Below, in pieces: positions 28,030 to 36,616 of a DNA stretch of 64,000 nucleotides (the first letter of the stretch is position 1; each line of letters starts with the position of its first letter). Under the pieces are notes generated by a model. It saw only the letters and a program-made list of their open reading frames with translations, searched no databases and was not told the origin of the DNA. The position numbers and the translations under genes were made by a program. The stretch lies in assembly GCF_900188385.1 (NCBI RefSeq), contig NZ_FZOI01000002.1, positions 431,667 to 495,666 of the forward strand. The letters run 5' to 3'. The DNA comes from Azospirillum sp. RU38E (lineage in GTDB: Bacteria; Pseudomonadota; Alphaproteobacteria; Azospirillales; Azospirillaceae).

Positions 28030-31000
28030 ATGAAGGGTTGGTTGCTGGCCGGATGCGCTGTGCTGGGCTTGGCCAGCATCGTCCAGGCGGGGCAGCCCCG
28101 GCTGCTGCGCTACCCGGATATCCACGGCAATCAGGTGGTCTTCTCCTATGCTGGGGATTTATGGATCGCCGCAACCGATGGCGGGGCGGCCCGCCAGTTG
28201 ACCAATGGGCCGGGGCTGGAGCTGTTCCCGAAATTCTCCCCTGACGGCAAATGGATTGCCTTTACCGGCCAATATGGCGGGGATGAACAGGTCTTCATCA
28301 TCCCGGCCAGCGGCGGCGCGCCGCGCCAGCTGACCTGGTACCCCGCGCGCGGGCCAATGGCCCCGCGCTCAGGCAGCGATAATCAGGTGACGGGCTGGAA
28401 GCCGGACGGGTCGGCCGTGCTGTTCCGGTCCTTCCAGGATGTACCGCAGGCCACCGATTCCCGGCTCTATACCGTTTCAGTGGATAATGGCACGGTGGAA
28501 ACCCTGCCCATGGCCCGCAGCGGCAGCGGTACCTTCTCCCCTGATGGGAAGAAGCTGCTCTTCTCCCCGCTGTTCCGCGATTTTCGCACCTGGAAGCGTT
28601 ATCAGGGCGGTTGGGCACCTGATCTCTATATCGCCGATCTTCAGAACCTGACGCTGACCAACATCACCAACACGCCGCGTACCGAGCGTGACCCGATGTG
28701 GACCGACAAGGGCATCTATTACCTGTCCGACCAGGACGGGCACATGAACCTGTATCAGGCCGGCGCAGACGGGGCCAATCCCCGTAAGCTGACCGATTTC
28801 ACCGAGGATGGGGCCGACTTCGCCAGTGCCGACGCGGCGGGTGATGTGGTGATGCAGTTCGGCGCCGGCCTCAGGCTTTACGAAGCAAAAACCGGCAAGG
28901 TCCGGCCGCTGGATATTGACGTTCCGGCCACCGATGTCGACCGGATGCCGCGTCTGGTCGGGGGGACAGAAACGCTGGAATGGAGCGCCCTGGCCCCTGA
29001 CGGGCAGCATGTGGCGATCATCAGCCGTGGCGATATTTTCATCATGCAGTCCGACCAGCAGGGGGCCGTGGTCAACCTGACCCACAGCCCCGGCGCGCAT
29101 GACCGTGATGCCGCTTGGTCGCCCGATGGCGGGCGCATCGCCTATTTCTCCGATGCCAGCGGGGATGAGGAAATCTGGGTGGTGCCCGCCGGCGGCGGCA
29201 CCCCCCGGCAGGTGACGAAGAACAGCCAGACCCGCTATTACCGCCCGGTCTGGTCGCCCGATGGCGCGCATCTGGCCGTGCTGGACCGCGAAGGTACCCT
29301 GTTCAGCATAGACATGACCAATGGCGAACGCCGGAAGGTGGGCAGCACCAAATCCTGGGATCTGCGCCAATATGAATGGTCGCCTGATGGGCGCTATCTC
29401 GCCTATGCCGAGTTACAGCCCAACGATATGCGCACCCTGCGCATCTGGGATTCGCGCAATGGCCAGACCGTCACCGCCACCGATCCCGCCTATGACAGTG
29501 GGGAACCGGTCTGGTCGCCGGATGGGCGCTATCTGGCCTTCCTGTCCGTGCGCGATGTGAACCTGCAGATCAGTGAGACCGAGTGGAACTTTGCCGCCAC
29601 CCGGCAGACACGGCTTTATCTGCTGGCCCTGCAAAAGGACACACCCAACCCCTTCCCCAATGGCAGCCCCGCTGGCACCGAACCGGACAAGGGCAAGGAC
29701 AAGGCGCCGGAGAGCCCGCCGCCGGTGGATATGGACGGGCTGGCCGACCGGCTGATCCCGGTACCGATCGGCAAGGATAATTACAGCGATCTGAATTTCG
29801 GCCCCGGCAACAGCCTGTTGTACCGCATCAGCGATGCCGCCAGCTTCGGGCAGGACGGGCCGGGCCAGAGCACGCTGTTCACCCTGTCGCTGGGCAAGGA
29901 GAAGCCCAACAAGATCACCGGCGACCTGATGGGCTATGAGCTGGATCGCCGGCAGCAGACCATCCTGCTGCGGCAGGGCAAGGCCGATCTGCGCGTCGCC
30001 GGCATCAGCCCCGGTGGGCTGGCAGGCGAGCCCAAGCGCCTGGAGCTGGAGCGCATCAACCTGCGCATCGACCCGCCGCAGGAATGGGCCGCCGTGTTTA
30101 ACGAGGCCTGGCGGCTCTATCGGGATTATTTCTATGATCCCGGAATGCATGGCCATGACTGGAAGACCATCGGCGATCATTACCGGGCCATGCTGCCGGC
30201 CCTGGGCAACCGGGCTGACCTGAATTACATCCTGGGCCAGATGATCGGCGACCTGAATGTCAGCCACGCCTATGCCAATGGCGGTGACCAGGAACTGCCC
30301 AAGCGACCCGATACCGGCCTGCTGGGCGCCCGTTTCACCTTCGACAAGGCGGCTGGGCTGTGGCGGATCACCAAGGTTTTTGAAGGGGACAGGGCCGATC
30401 CGCTCTACCGCTCGCCGTTGAACGCGCTGGGCAGCAAGGTCCGGCTGGGGGAATTCCTGCTGGCCATTGATGGCGTGCCCCTGGATGCCAGCACCCATCC
30501 CTATCAGGCCCTGGCCGGCAAGGCGGGACAGGTGGTTGAACTGGCGCTGGGCCAGTCACGCAATGTGGAACGCCGCCTGCTGGTCCGCACCCTGCGCAGC
30601 GAAGCACCCCTGCTGCGCCATGAGGAGCGGCTGGCGGCCCAGCGGCTGGTGGAGAAACTGTCCGGCGGCCGCGTCGGCTATGTGCATATCAGCGACATGA
30701 CCAGCAACGGCCTGACGGAATTCGTCAAAGACTGGTATGGCCAGTTGCGCAAGGATGGGATCATCATCGATATCCGGGGCAATACCGGCGGCAATGTCTC
30801 CCGCATGATTCTGGAGCGGCTGTTGCGGCCAGCCTTCACACGCGGCTTCGTGCGCGGCGTGCAACAGCCGCAAACCTATCCCTGGGGCGGTTATACGCAG
30901 GTCTTTACCGGGGAAATGGCCATGCTGGTCAGCGAGACCACCATGTCCGACGGCGACACCATGGCCTGGACCTTCAAACAGACCGGACGCGGGCCGCTAA

Positions 31001-31284
31001 TCGGCAAGCGCACCTGGGGCGGGGTGATCGGCATCGGCGATCTGGGGCCGCTGCTGGATGGCGGCAGCGTGACGGTGCCGCAATATGCCCTGGCAGGCCC
31101 CAAGGGCGAATGGATCGTGGAAGGCGAAGGCGTCACCCCGGATATCGAGGTGGATTTCGACCAGCCGGCGATGCGGGGCGAACCGGATGCGCAACTGGTT
31201 ACCGCCGTGCAGAATGTGCTGTCGCGCATCAAGGGCCATCCCGGCGATCTGGGCGGCCCCCAGCCCTATCCGGTGAAGCCGTAA
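28030..31284 (+). CDS. Tricorn-like S41 peptidase with beta-propeller
   Basis: 1084 residues from the ATG at 28030. Upstream in-frame TTG (28018) and ATG (27973) are alternatives; AGGGAGAGGG at 27997-28006 best fits the TTG. Signal peptide 'MKGWLLAGCAVLGLASIVQA'. Repeated 'WSPDG' and 'FSPDGKWIAF' motifs form the two WD/TolB-like propellers (to about residue 650). A PDZ-like segment follows ('LGSKVRLGEFLLAIDGVPLD'). The TSPc catalytic domain has 'NVSHAYANGG' (catalytic His and preceding Ser), 'DIRGNTGGNVSR', nucleophile Ser in 'ETTMSDGDTMAW' and Glu after 'GKRTWGG'. This matches tricorn core protease organisation. Exported, unlike archaeal cytosolic tricorn. It likely shortens peptides brought in by the preceding receptor. 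Confidence 0.9.
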   Translation: MKGWLLAGCAVLGLASIVQAGQPRLLRYPDIHGNQVVFSYAGDLWIAATDGGAARQLTNGPGLELFPKFSPDGKWIAFTGQYGGDEQVFIIPASGGAPRQLTWYPARGPMAPRSGSDNQVTGWKPDGSAVLFRSFQDVPQATDSRLYTVSVDNGTVETLPMARSGSGTFSPDGKKLLFSPLFRDFRTWKRYQGGWAPDLYIADLQNLTLTNITNTPRTERDPMWTDKGIYYLSDQDGHMNLYQAGADGANPRKLTDFTEDGADFASADAAGDVVMQFGAGLRLYEAKTGKVRPLDIDVPATDVDRMPRLVGGTETLEWSALAPDGQHVAIISRGDIFIMQSDQQGAVVNLTHSPGAHDRDAAWSPDGGRIAYFSDASGDEEIWVVPAGGGTPRQVTKNSQTRYYRPVWSPDGAHLAVLDREGTLFSIDMTNGERRKVGSTKSWDLRQYEWSPDGRYLAYAELQPNDMRTLRIWDSRNGQTVTATDPAYDSGEPVWSPDGRYLAFLSVRDVNLQISETEWNFAATRQTRLYLLALQKDTPNPFPNGSPAGTEPDKGKDKAPESPPPVDMDGLADRLIPVPIGKDNYSDLNFGPGNSLLYRISDAASFGQDGPGQSTLFTLSLGKEKPNKITGDLMGYELDRRQQTILLRQGKADLRVAGISPGGLAGEPKRLELERINLRIDPPQEWAAVFNEAWRLYRDYFYDPGMHGHDWKTIGDHYRAMLPALGNRADLNYILGQMIGDLNVSHAYANGGDQELPKRPDTGLLGARFTFDKAAGLWRITKVFEGDRADPLYRSPLNALGSKVRLGEFLLAIDGVPLDASTHPYQALAGKAGQVVELALGQSRNVERRLLVRTLRSEAPLLRHEERLAAQRLVEKLSGGRVGYVHISDMTSNGLTEFVKDWYGQLRKDGIIIDIRGNTGGNVSRMILERLLRPAFTRGFVRGVQQPQTYPWGGYTQVFTGEMAMLVSETTMSDGDTMAWTFKQTGRGPLIGKRTWGGVIGIGDLGPLLDGGSVTVPQYALAGPKGEWIVEGEGVTPDIEVDFDQPAMRGEPDAQLVTAVQNVLSRIKGHPGDLGGPQPYPVKP

Positions 31285-31306
31285 CCGGAACTGCGGCCGG
31301 CGTTGT

Positions 31307-31466
31307 AATACTCAGTTGCCTTGATCAGAACCTATAGGTTCTGATCAAGGCCCTCAATCGCCGGCGCCAACATCCGTTGGCTTGGCTTCACGCGGCACGT
31401 GCCGCGCGGCGGCGGTCGCCGCCGTACCAAGTTGCGATGAGTTCACATCATCGCAACTTGGTATAA
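31307..31466. repeat. Dispersed multi-hairpin element, copy B
   Basis: Inverse orientation to copy A. From left: a perfect 32-bp palindrome at 31319-31350 (CCTTGATCAGAACC-tata-...), H4 31366-31381 (GCCAAC-atcc-GTTGGC), H3 31391-31406 (CGCGGC-acgt-GCCGCG), H2 31408-31423, and H1 arms 31425-31440 and 31448-31463 (16 bp). H2 is identical to copy A; H3 and H4 differ from copy A by paired, complementary changes. It lies between the convergent protease and carboxylesterase genes. Confidence 0.85.
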
Positions 31467-31495
31467 GCGCCGGCCGCAGCAGTTTCACACTGTGT

Positions 31496-33034
31496 TTATT
31501 GTGCCGTCTTTTCCACCAGATCCAGACGGGCACGATAGGGATCATCGACAAAGCGCGGGCCTTCCTGGGTGAAGTCCAGGATCTTGTCAGCCTTGGGATC
31601 ATAGGGCCCCCAGGCCGGGCCGCCCTTGGCCGACGGCACGCCATCGCGCGCGAAGGAAACGAAATATTCATGCGCCGCCTTGGACGTCGCCTCGTCCGCC
31701 GGCGTCACCTGCCCCGGATAGCGCACATTGATGGTGCGGAAGAAATAGGGGATTTCGCTGGCGTGCATGGCACCCGGCGTCTTCGCCCGGATGGAATCCG
31801 CGACATAGGAGAAGCGATAGGCAAAGGTCGGCACACCCCGCGCCACGGCGGCGCGGGCAACATAGCGGGCCGGCTCAATAAAGCCGCGATCGCCCATGAT
31901 CTTCCAGATCACCATCGTGTCATTGGGGGCGGCATACAGGTTCTTGGCCTGCTCCGCCAGGGGGCCAAAGCTGGCCAGCACCGGTGCTACATCCTTGCCC
32001 ATCGGGAAGCCATCCATGCCGGTGGCGCCCACCATCACCGGCACCTTGGTGGACCCGCCACCTTCGGCCAGGATCAGGGCCGGGTCGCGCGTCACCAGCT
32101 TGCCATCAACAATGGGGCCGGTCATGGTGCGCGGGCCGGCGGTGAAGAGGGATGCCATGCTGGCATCGGCCACCTTGTCCGCCGGCAGGGCGCGCAGGGC
32201 CTTCAGGCCGGCCGGTCCCTCATCCGTCACCCCGACGGATTGGGCGAAGGCAAGCCCGACCTTTTCCGCGGCACCCAAATCCAACATGCTCATCAGGCCG
32301 CCGGGGCGGCCGCCGCCGGACATGGCGATGGTCTTGGCGAACAAGCCCTTGGCCGGCTCCAGCGCCTGCAGCACATTCACCGACCGGCCGCCGGCCGATT
32401 CCCCGAAAATGGTGACATTGGCCGGATCGCCCCCAAAGGCGGCGATATTACGCTTCACCCATTCCAGGGCTGCCACCTGATCCATATAGCCGAAATTTCC
32501 CGTCGGCTTGCCCCCCGCCTCCGCCGTCAGGGCCGGATGGGCGAAGAAGCCCAGACGGCCGATCCGGTAATTGGCGCTGACCAGAATGACGCCGCTTTCG
32601 GCAAAGGCGCTGCCATCATAGACACCGGGCGAGGTGCCGCCATTGACGAAGCCACCGCCATAAATCCAGAACATCACAGGCAGCTTGGCCCCTGGCTTGG
32701 CATTGGCCGGTGCCCAGACATTCAGATAAAGGCAATCCTCCCCCACCGGGCCGCCCAGCGGGGCGGCATCGCCGGGGAACGGCACCTGCTGGCAATCATT
32801 GCCGTAATCCTTGGCCGGTCGCACCCCCTGCCAGGGGGCGACCGGGGCCGGGGCCCGCCAACGCAGATCGCCGACCGGCGGGGCCGCGAAGGGGACGCCC
32901 TTGAAGGCCAGCACCTTGCCCTGCTCCACCCCTTCCAGCGTACCGGAAGACACCTTCACTTGCGGGGCCGCTGCCAGCGCCGTGCTGGCCAGCAAGGGCA
33001 GGGCAATGGCGGCGGCAATCAATCGACGTAGCAT
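31496..33034 (-). CDS. Type-B carboxylesterase, exported
   Basis: 512 residues with a Sec signal 'MLRRLIAAAIALPLLASTAL'. 'FKGVPFAAPPVGDLRWRAP', 'EDCLYLNVWAP' and the nucleophile elbow 'VTIFGESAGGRSV' (Ser about 220) define the family; Glu and His of the triad fall in the C-terminal half. Expected to hydrolyse ester bonds of acylated sugars or aryl esters in the periplasm. It is the last gene of a five-gene co-directional locus after GH3-GH30-GH3, 17 bp from the upstream GH3 gene, so removal of acyl groups from the same substrate is likely. Confidence 0.92.
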   Translation of the reverse strand: MLRRLIAAAIALPLLASTALAAAPQVKVSSGTLEGVEQGKVLAFKGVPFAAPPVGDLRWRAPAPVAPWQGVRPAKDYGNDCQQVPFPGDAAPLGGPVGEDCLYLNVWAPANAKPGAKLPVMFWIYGGGFVNGGTSPGVYDGSAFAESGVILVSANYRIGRLGFFAHPALTAEAGGKPTGNFGYMDQVAALEWVKRNIAAFGGDPANVTIFGESAGGRSVNVLQALEPAKGLFAKTIAMSGGGRPGGLMSMLDLGAAEKVGLAFAQSVGVTDEGPAGLKALRALPADKVADASMASLFTAGPRTMTGPIVDGKLVTRDPALILAEGGGSTKVPVMVGATGMDGFPMGKDVAPVLASFGPLAEQAKNLYAAPNDTMVIWKIMGDRGFIEPARYVARAAVARGVPTFAYRFSYVADSIRAKTPGAMHASEIPYFFRTINVRYPGQVTPADEATSKAAHEYFVSFARDGVPSAKGGPAWGPYDPKADKILDFTQEGPRFVDDPYRARLDLVEKTAQ

Positions 33035-33051
33035 CAGCAGAACTCCAAGCT

Positions 33052-35013
33052 TCAGGAACCGTGACGGAAACCGATTTTGTAAAGCGGATCGCCGCTGTCA
33101 GCCGGCAGGGCCGGCGACTGTTTGGCCACCGACTGCATGTTGGACGGCAATTCGAACGGCAACCGGCCTTGTGGTGCCACCTTGCCGGTCAGCGCATCGA
33201 ACAGGGCCGCATCGGTGGCCCCGAACTCGGCAATCAAGGTGGCTGCGTGCGGCTTGATATTGGTCAGGATGGCGGGACGGTCCATGTAAACTGTGACGAT
33301 CACCGGCACCTTGGCCGCCGCCTGGCGCACCAGGGCCAACCCGGCATCACCTTCCTTGAAATCAATGTCGCCCTCATGCTGCATCCGCCCGAAGAAATGG
33401 TTGGGATGCAGGGTCTGGAACGGGGTTTTCAGACGGATCAGGGCGATATCCGCCTGATCCGGGCTGGCCACGATGGTGAAACCGGCGGCCTTGGCCGCAG
33501 CCTCATCCACGCCATGGATGAACAGGCGCTTGCCCCCGCCCGCCGGCAAAGGGGCCGGGCCCAGGCGGTTTTCCAGCATCACCAGCGCCTTGGCCTGCAC
33601 CTGCCGCCCCTCTGCCAGCACATCGGCACGGCCGATGATCCCAGGGGCCGCAGCCGGATCGACGAACGGGTTTTCGAACAGGCCCTGTTCGAACTTCAGT
33701 TCCATGATGGTGGCGACCGCCGCATTCAGCCGGCTTTCCGGCAGCAGCCCCTGTTTCACCGCCGCCAGCAGCGGCAGGCCATCATTGACACCGCCGAACT
33801 GGTCAATCCCCGCCAACATGCCCTTGGCATAGCGCTGCGGCTGGGTCAGATCCTCCACACCCCAGGGGGTGGCGATATCCTTGGGCTGCTGCGGCGGGTT
33901 GCCGGTGCGGCAACTTTCATTACAGTCATTGGTGATGGCCCAGTCCGACAGGATCAGGCCCTTGAATTTGTGCGTGCCGCGCAGCAGATCGGTCAGCATC
34001 TGCTTGTTATAACCGCCGCTGACGGCTTCCACCGGCTTGCCATCCAGGCTCAGGCCCTTCTGGATGGTGTAAGTCGGCATCACGCCGGTCACACCCGCCT
34101 CAAACGCACCCAGGAAGGCGGCGACATGGCGGTCAAAGCCGCCCCTGGTGAAATCGGTGAAGCGGCCATAATAATTATGCCCGTCAAACCCATCGATCTG
34201 GGCGCCATAGCCCACCCAATGTTTCACCACGGTAGTGACACCACCGGGGGCCAGGCCCTTATCACCCCCCTGCATCCCCTGCACATAGGCTTTCACCTGT
34301 GCCGCCACGCGGGCCGGGTCTTCGCCGAACGTACCGTTGATGCGCGACCAGCGCGGTTCGGTGGCCAGATCAGCCTGCGGCGACAGCGCCATATGGATTC
34401 CGACGGCGCGATATTCCGCCCGGATGCGATCAGCGAAATGCCGGGTCAGTGCTGGATCATCCAGCGCGCCAAAGCCCAAGGTTTCCGGCCATTGGGAAAA
34501 ACCGCTGGCCTTTACACTCGCCCCACCCACCACCTGGAAATGGTTGCGCGGATCGGTGCTGATGGTCAGCGGGATGCCCAGGCGGGTGCCGGCGGCGATC
34601 ATCTGCAGGCGATTATTTTCCGCCGCGAAATCGGCGGGTGCGATGGCCATGCGGGTGATCAGGCTGTTGACATGCTGGTCGCGGATGATCGCTTCCGCTG
34701 CGGGCGTATCATAAGCCGGGCCGGGCGACAGCGGCCCGCCCTGCACCGGGGCCGTACCATGCACAGCAGCCCCGGCCTTTTCCTCCAGCGTCATCCGCGC
34801 CACCAGATCGGCGGCGCGGGCCTGCGCTGACAAGCGCCAATCTTCAAAAGGCGAGAGTTTGCCGTCACGGTCCAGGTCGCGGAAACGCAGACCATCGACG
34901 TTCACCTGCGCCCCTTCGGCCGGCAAAACCGGCTGCTGCGGGGCGGCAAAGGCAGTCAGGGCCGCGAACGGTAAAACGCCCAGAAGCAGCAGGCGCTTGA
35001 ATTGCTTATGCAT
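33052..35013 (-). CDS. Glycoside hydrolase family 3 (beta-glucosidase-like), exported
   Basis: 653 residues with signal peptide to about 24 ('LTAFAAP') and a good GGGAGG RBS. 'RFRDLDRDGKLSPFEDWRLS' is the EF-like N-terminal region seen in a GH3 subgroup. The nucleophile Asp is in 'KGLILSDWAIT', and 'HWVGYGAQIDGFDGHNYYGR' is the substrate-side loop. The C-terminal alpha/beta sandwich is present ('GRLPFELPSNMQSV'), but no Fn3 domain follows, unlike the larger GH3 at 36617. Likely cleaves terminal beta-glucosyl residues. It sits between GH30 and the carboxylesterase. Confidence 0.92.
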   Translation of the reverse strand: MHKQFKRLLLLGVLPFAALTAFAAPQQPVLPAEGAQVNVDGLRFRDLDRDGKLSPFEDWRLSAQARAADLVARMTLEEKAGAAVHGTAPVQGGPLSPGPAYDTPAAEAIIRDQHVNSLITRMAIAPADFAAENNRLQMIAAGTRLGIPLTISTDPRNHFQVVGGASVKASGFSQWPETLGFGALDDPALTRHFADRIRAEYRAVGIHMALSPQADLATEPRWSRINGTFGEDPARVAAQVKAYVQGMQGGDKGLAPGGVTTVVKHWVGYGAQIDGFDGHNYYGRFTDFTRGGFDRHVAAFLGAFEAGVTGVMPTYTIQKGLSLDGKPVEAVSGGYNKQMLTDLLRGTHKFKGLILSDWAITNDCNESCRTGNPPQQPKDIATPWGVEDLTQPQRYAKGMLAGIDQFGGVNDGLPLLAAVKQGLLPESRLNAAVATIMELKFEQGLFENPFVDPAAAPGIIGRADVLAEGRQVQAKALVMLENRLGPAPLPAGGGKRLFIHGVDEAAAKAAGFTIVASPDQADIALIRLKTPFQTLHPNHFFGRMQHEGDIDFKEGDAGLALVRQAAAKVPVIVTVYMDRPAILTNIKPHAATLIAEFGATDAALFDALTGKVAPQGRLPFELPSNMQSVAKQSPALPADSGDPLYKIGFRHGS

Positions 35014-35034
35014 TTGTTTCCTCCCTGCTGCCGG

Positions 35035-36543
35035 TTAAATCACGAAACTGTTGAAACTGTCCGCCGGCAGCAGCGCACGCAGTGTCTTCGCCCCCAGCGT
35101 CAGGTGCAAGGGCATCGGTTCCGCCATATCGTTCTGGGCAACGATGACAATCCGGTCATCCGGGTTGCGGAAGGCCAGCAGGTTTTCATAACCGGCATAG
35201 GAGACGGTAGCGATCCGCTTCGCCCCGGGCTGCACGAAATGGCTCAGATGTTTGAAAACATGGTAATCCGGGTTGAAGCGGTGGTTGCCCGCATCATCCA
35301 CGCTGATCATGGAATTCTGCGCCCAGCCCCAGCTGCTGAGACCATTCCGGTCAGCGGCGATGTTCCAGTAATCATAGACAGAGGCACCGGCGCGCAGGAA
35401 ATCCTTCATCATCTGCCAGGTGAAGCGGGCGAAGCGCCAATCATTCAGGCCGTTGCCGCATTCCTGTTCGGACTGGTAAATCTTCAGTTCCGGATGGGCG
35501 TGGTGGATGAAGGGGATAGCCCCCCGCCCCGCCCATTGCGCGCCCACCCCCTTGATGTGCGGCTGCACCTTGGGATCGGCATAGACCTTCTCAAACATGC
35601 TGGCATCGGCGCGTTCCAGCGTACCAAAGAAAATATCGGTGCCGCTGCCCTGCAGGGCTTCTGCCAGATACGGGATGAAACGGGCCAGCCCGGCTGGCGT
35701 CCAGGTGCAACTGGGGAAGACCTGGGCAGAATTGAACTCGTTCTGCGGCATCACCATGCCGATGGGCAGGCCCAGCTTGCGGTATTCATCGACGAAACGG
35801 CGGAAATACAGGCCATAGGCGCGGAAATAACGCTCCTCCTGGATGAAGGTATCCTGCCCCTCCTCCCGCACCTGATCATCGCGGATGCCATTGTCCGGCA
35901 GGCCCATGCGCGGTTTGGCGGTGGCGTAATGGCCGTTGGTCTTCATCCAGGTCGGTGGCGACCAGGGCGACGCCCACAATGAAAGGTCGGGACAGCGCTG
36001 ACGGGCCGCGCGGATGAAAGGAATGATCAGGCGATGATTGCGGGCGATGGAGAATTTCTCCATGCCGAAATCGCCGGCGGTCTCGTTATGGGAGTACCAG
36101 TCCAGCGCATAATCATTGGCGCCGATGGGGATGCGGCAGATGCGCAGATTGGCCCCTTTGCCGGGGGTGAACAGTTCCTCCAGCACCTCAGCGCGCGCCG
36201 TCGCCGATAGCAGCGACAGGGCCTGCCAGCCACGTTCATGGATGCAGCCGCCAAAGCCCTCAATGGTCTGGAACATCTGATCCGCCTGTACCATGACATG
36301 CAGATCGGTAACCGAGGTGAGATTGATCAACGGCAACTGGCCCGGCATCGCCTGCCAGGGCTTATCCCTGGTGGTGGAAACCCAGGTCACCGGTACTTGC
36401 CCTGTGGCTGGGGGACCGTGATCCGCAGCGCGCGCCTGTTCTTGTGCCATGCTGGGTGTGGTGGTCGCCGCCGCTAAAGCGGCAAACCCCAGGCCACACA
36501 GGATGGCGCGGCGGTCAACACCGTCGCTGTTCTCTTCTGTCAC
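35035..36543 (-). CDS. Glycoside hydrolase family 30 (glucosylceramidase/beta-1,6-glucanase type)
   Basis: 502 residues from a GTG at 36543, chosen because GGGAGG lies 7 nt upstream; an ATG 12 codons earlier has no such site. The N-terminus 'DRRAILCGLGFAALAAA' is Tat-like and ends near 'SMAQ'. Family blocks: 'FQTIEGFGGCIHERGWQAL', 'LRICRIPIGANDYA', 'WASPWSPPTWMKTNGHY', acid/base Glu in 'VMPQNEFNSAQ' and nucleophile Glu in 'IYQSEQECGNG'. GH30 members cleave beta-1,6-glucan, glucosylceramide or xylan; the subfamily is not certain by eye. Neighbouring GH3 genes favour a beta-glucoside or beta-glucan. Confidence 0.9.
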   Translation of the reverse strand: MTEENSDGVDRRAILCGLGFAALAAATTTPSMAQEQARAADHGPPATGQVPVTWVSTTRDKPWQAMPGQLPLINLTSVTDLHVMVQADQMFQTIEGFGGCIHERGWQALSLLSATARAEVLEELFTPGKGANLRICRIPIGANDYALDWYSHNETAGDFGMEKFSIARNHRLIIPFIRAARQRCPDLSLWASPWSPPTWMKTNGHYATAKPRMGLPDNGIRDDQVREEGQDTFIQEERYFRAYGLYFRRFVDEYRKLGLPIGMVMPQNEFNSAQVFPSCTWTPAGLARFIPYLAEALQGSGTDIFFGTLERADASMFEKVYADPKVQPHIKGVGAQWAGRGAIPFIHHAHPELKIYQSEQECGNGLNDWRFARFTWQMMKDFLRAGASVYDYWNIAADRNGLSSWGWAQNSMISVDDAGNHRFNPDYHVFKHLSHFVQPGAKRIATVSYAGYENLLAFRNPDDRIVIVAQNDMAEPMPLHLTLGAKTLRALLPADSFNSFVI

Positions 36544-36616
36544 GGCGCATCCTCCCGCATTATTCTTCTTGGCCGTCATCCGGGCGGGACATTGCCCGCC
36601 CGGACCGAGGCAAAAA

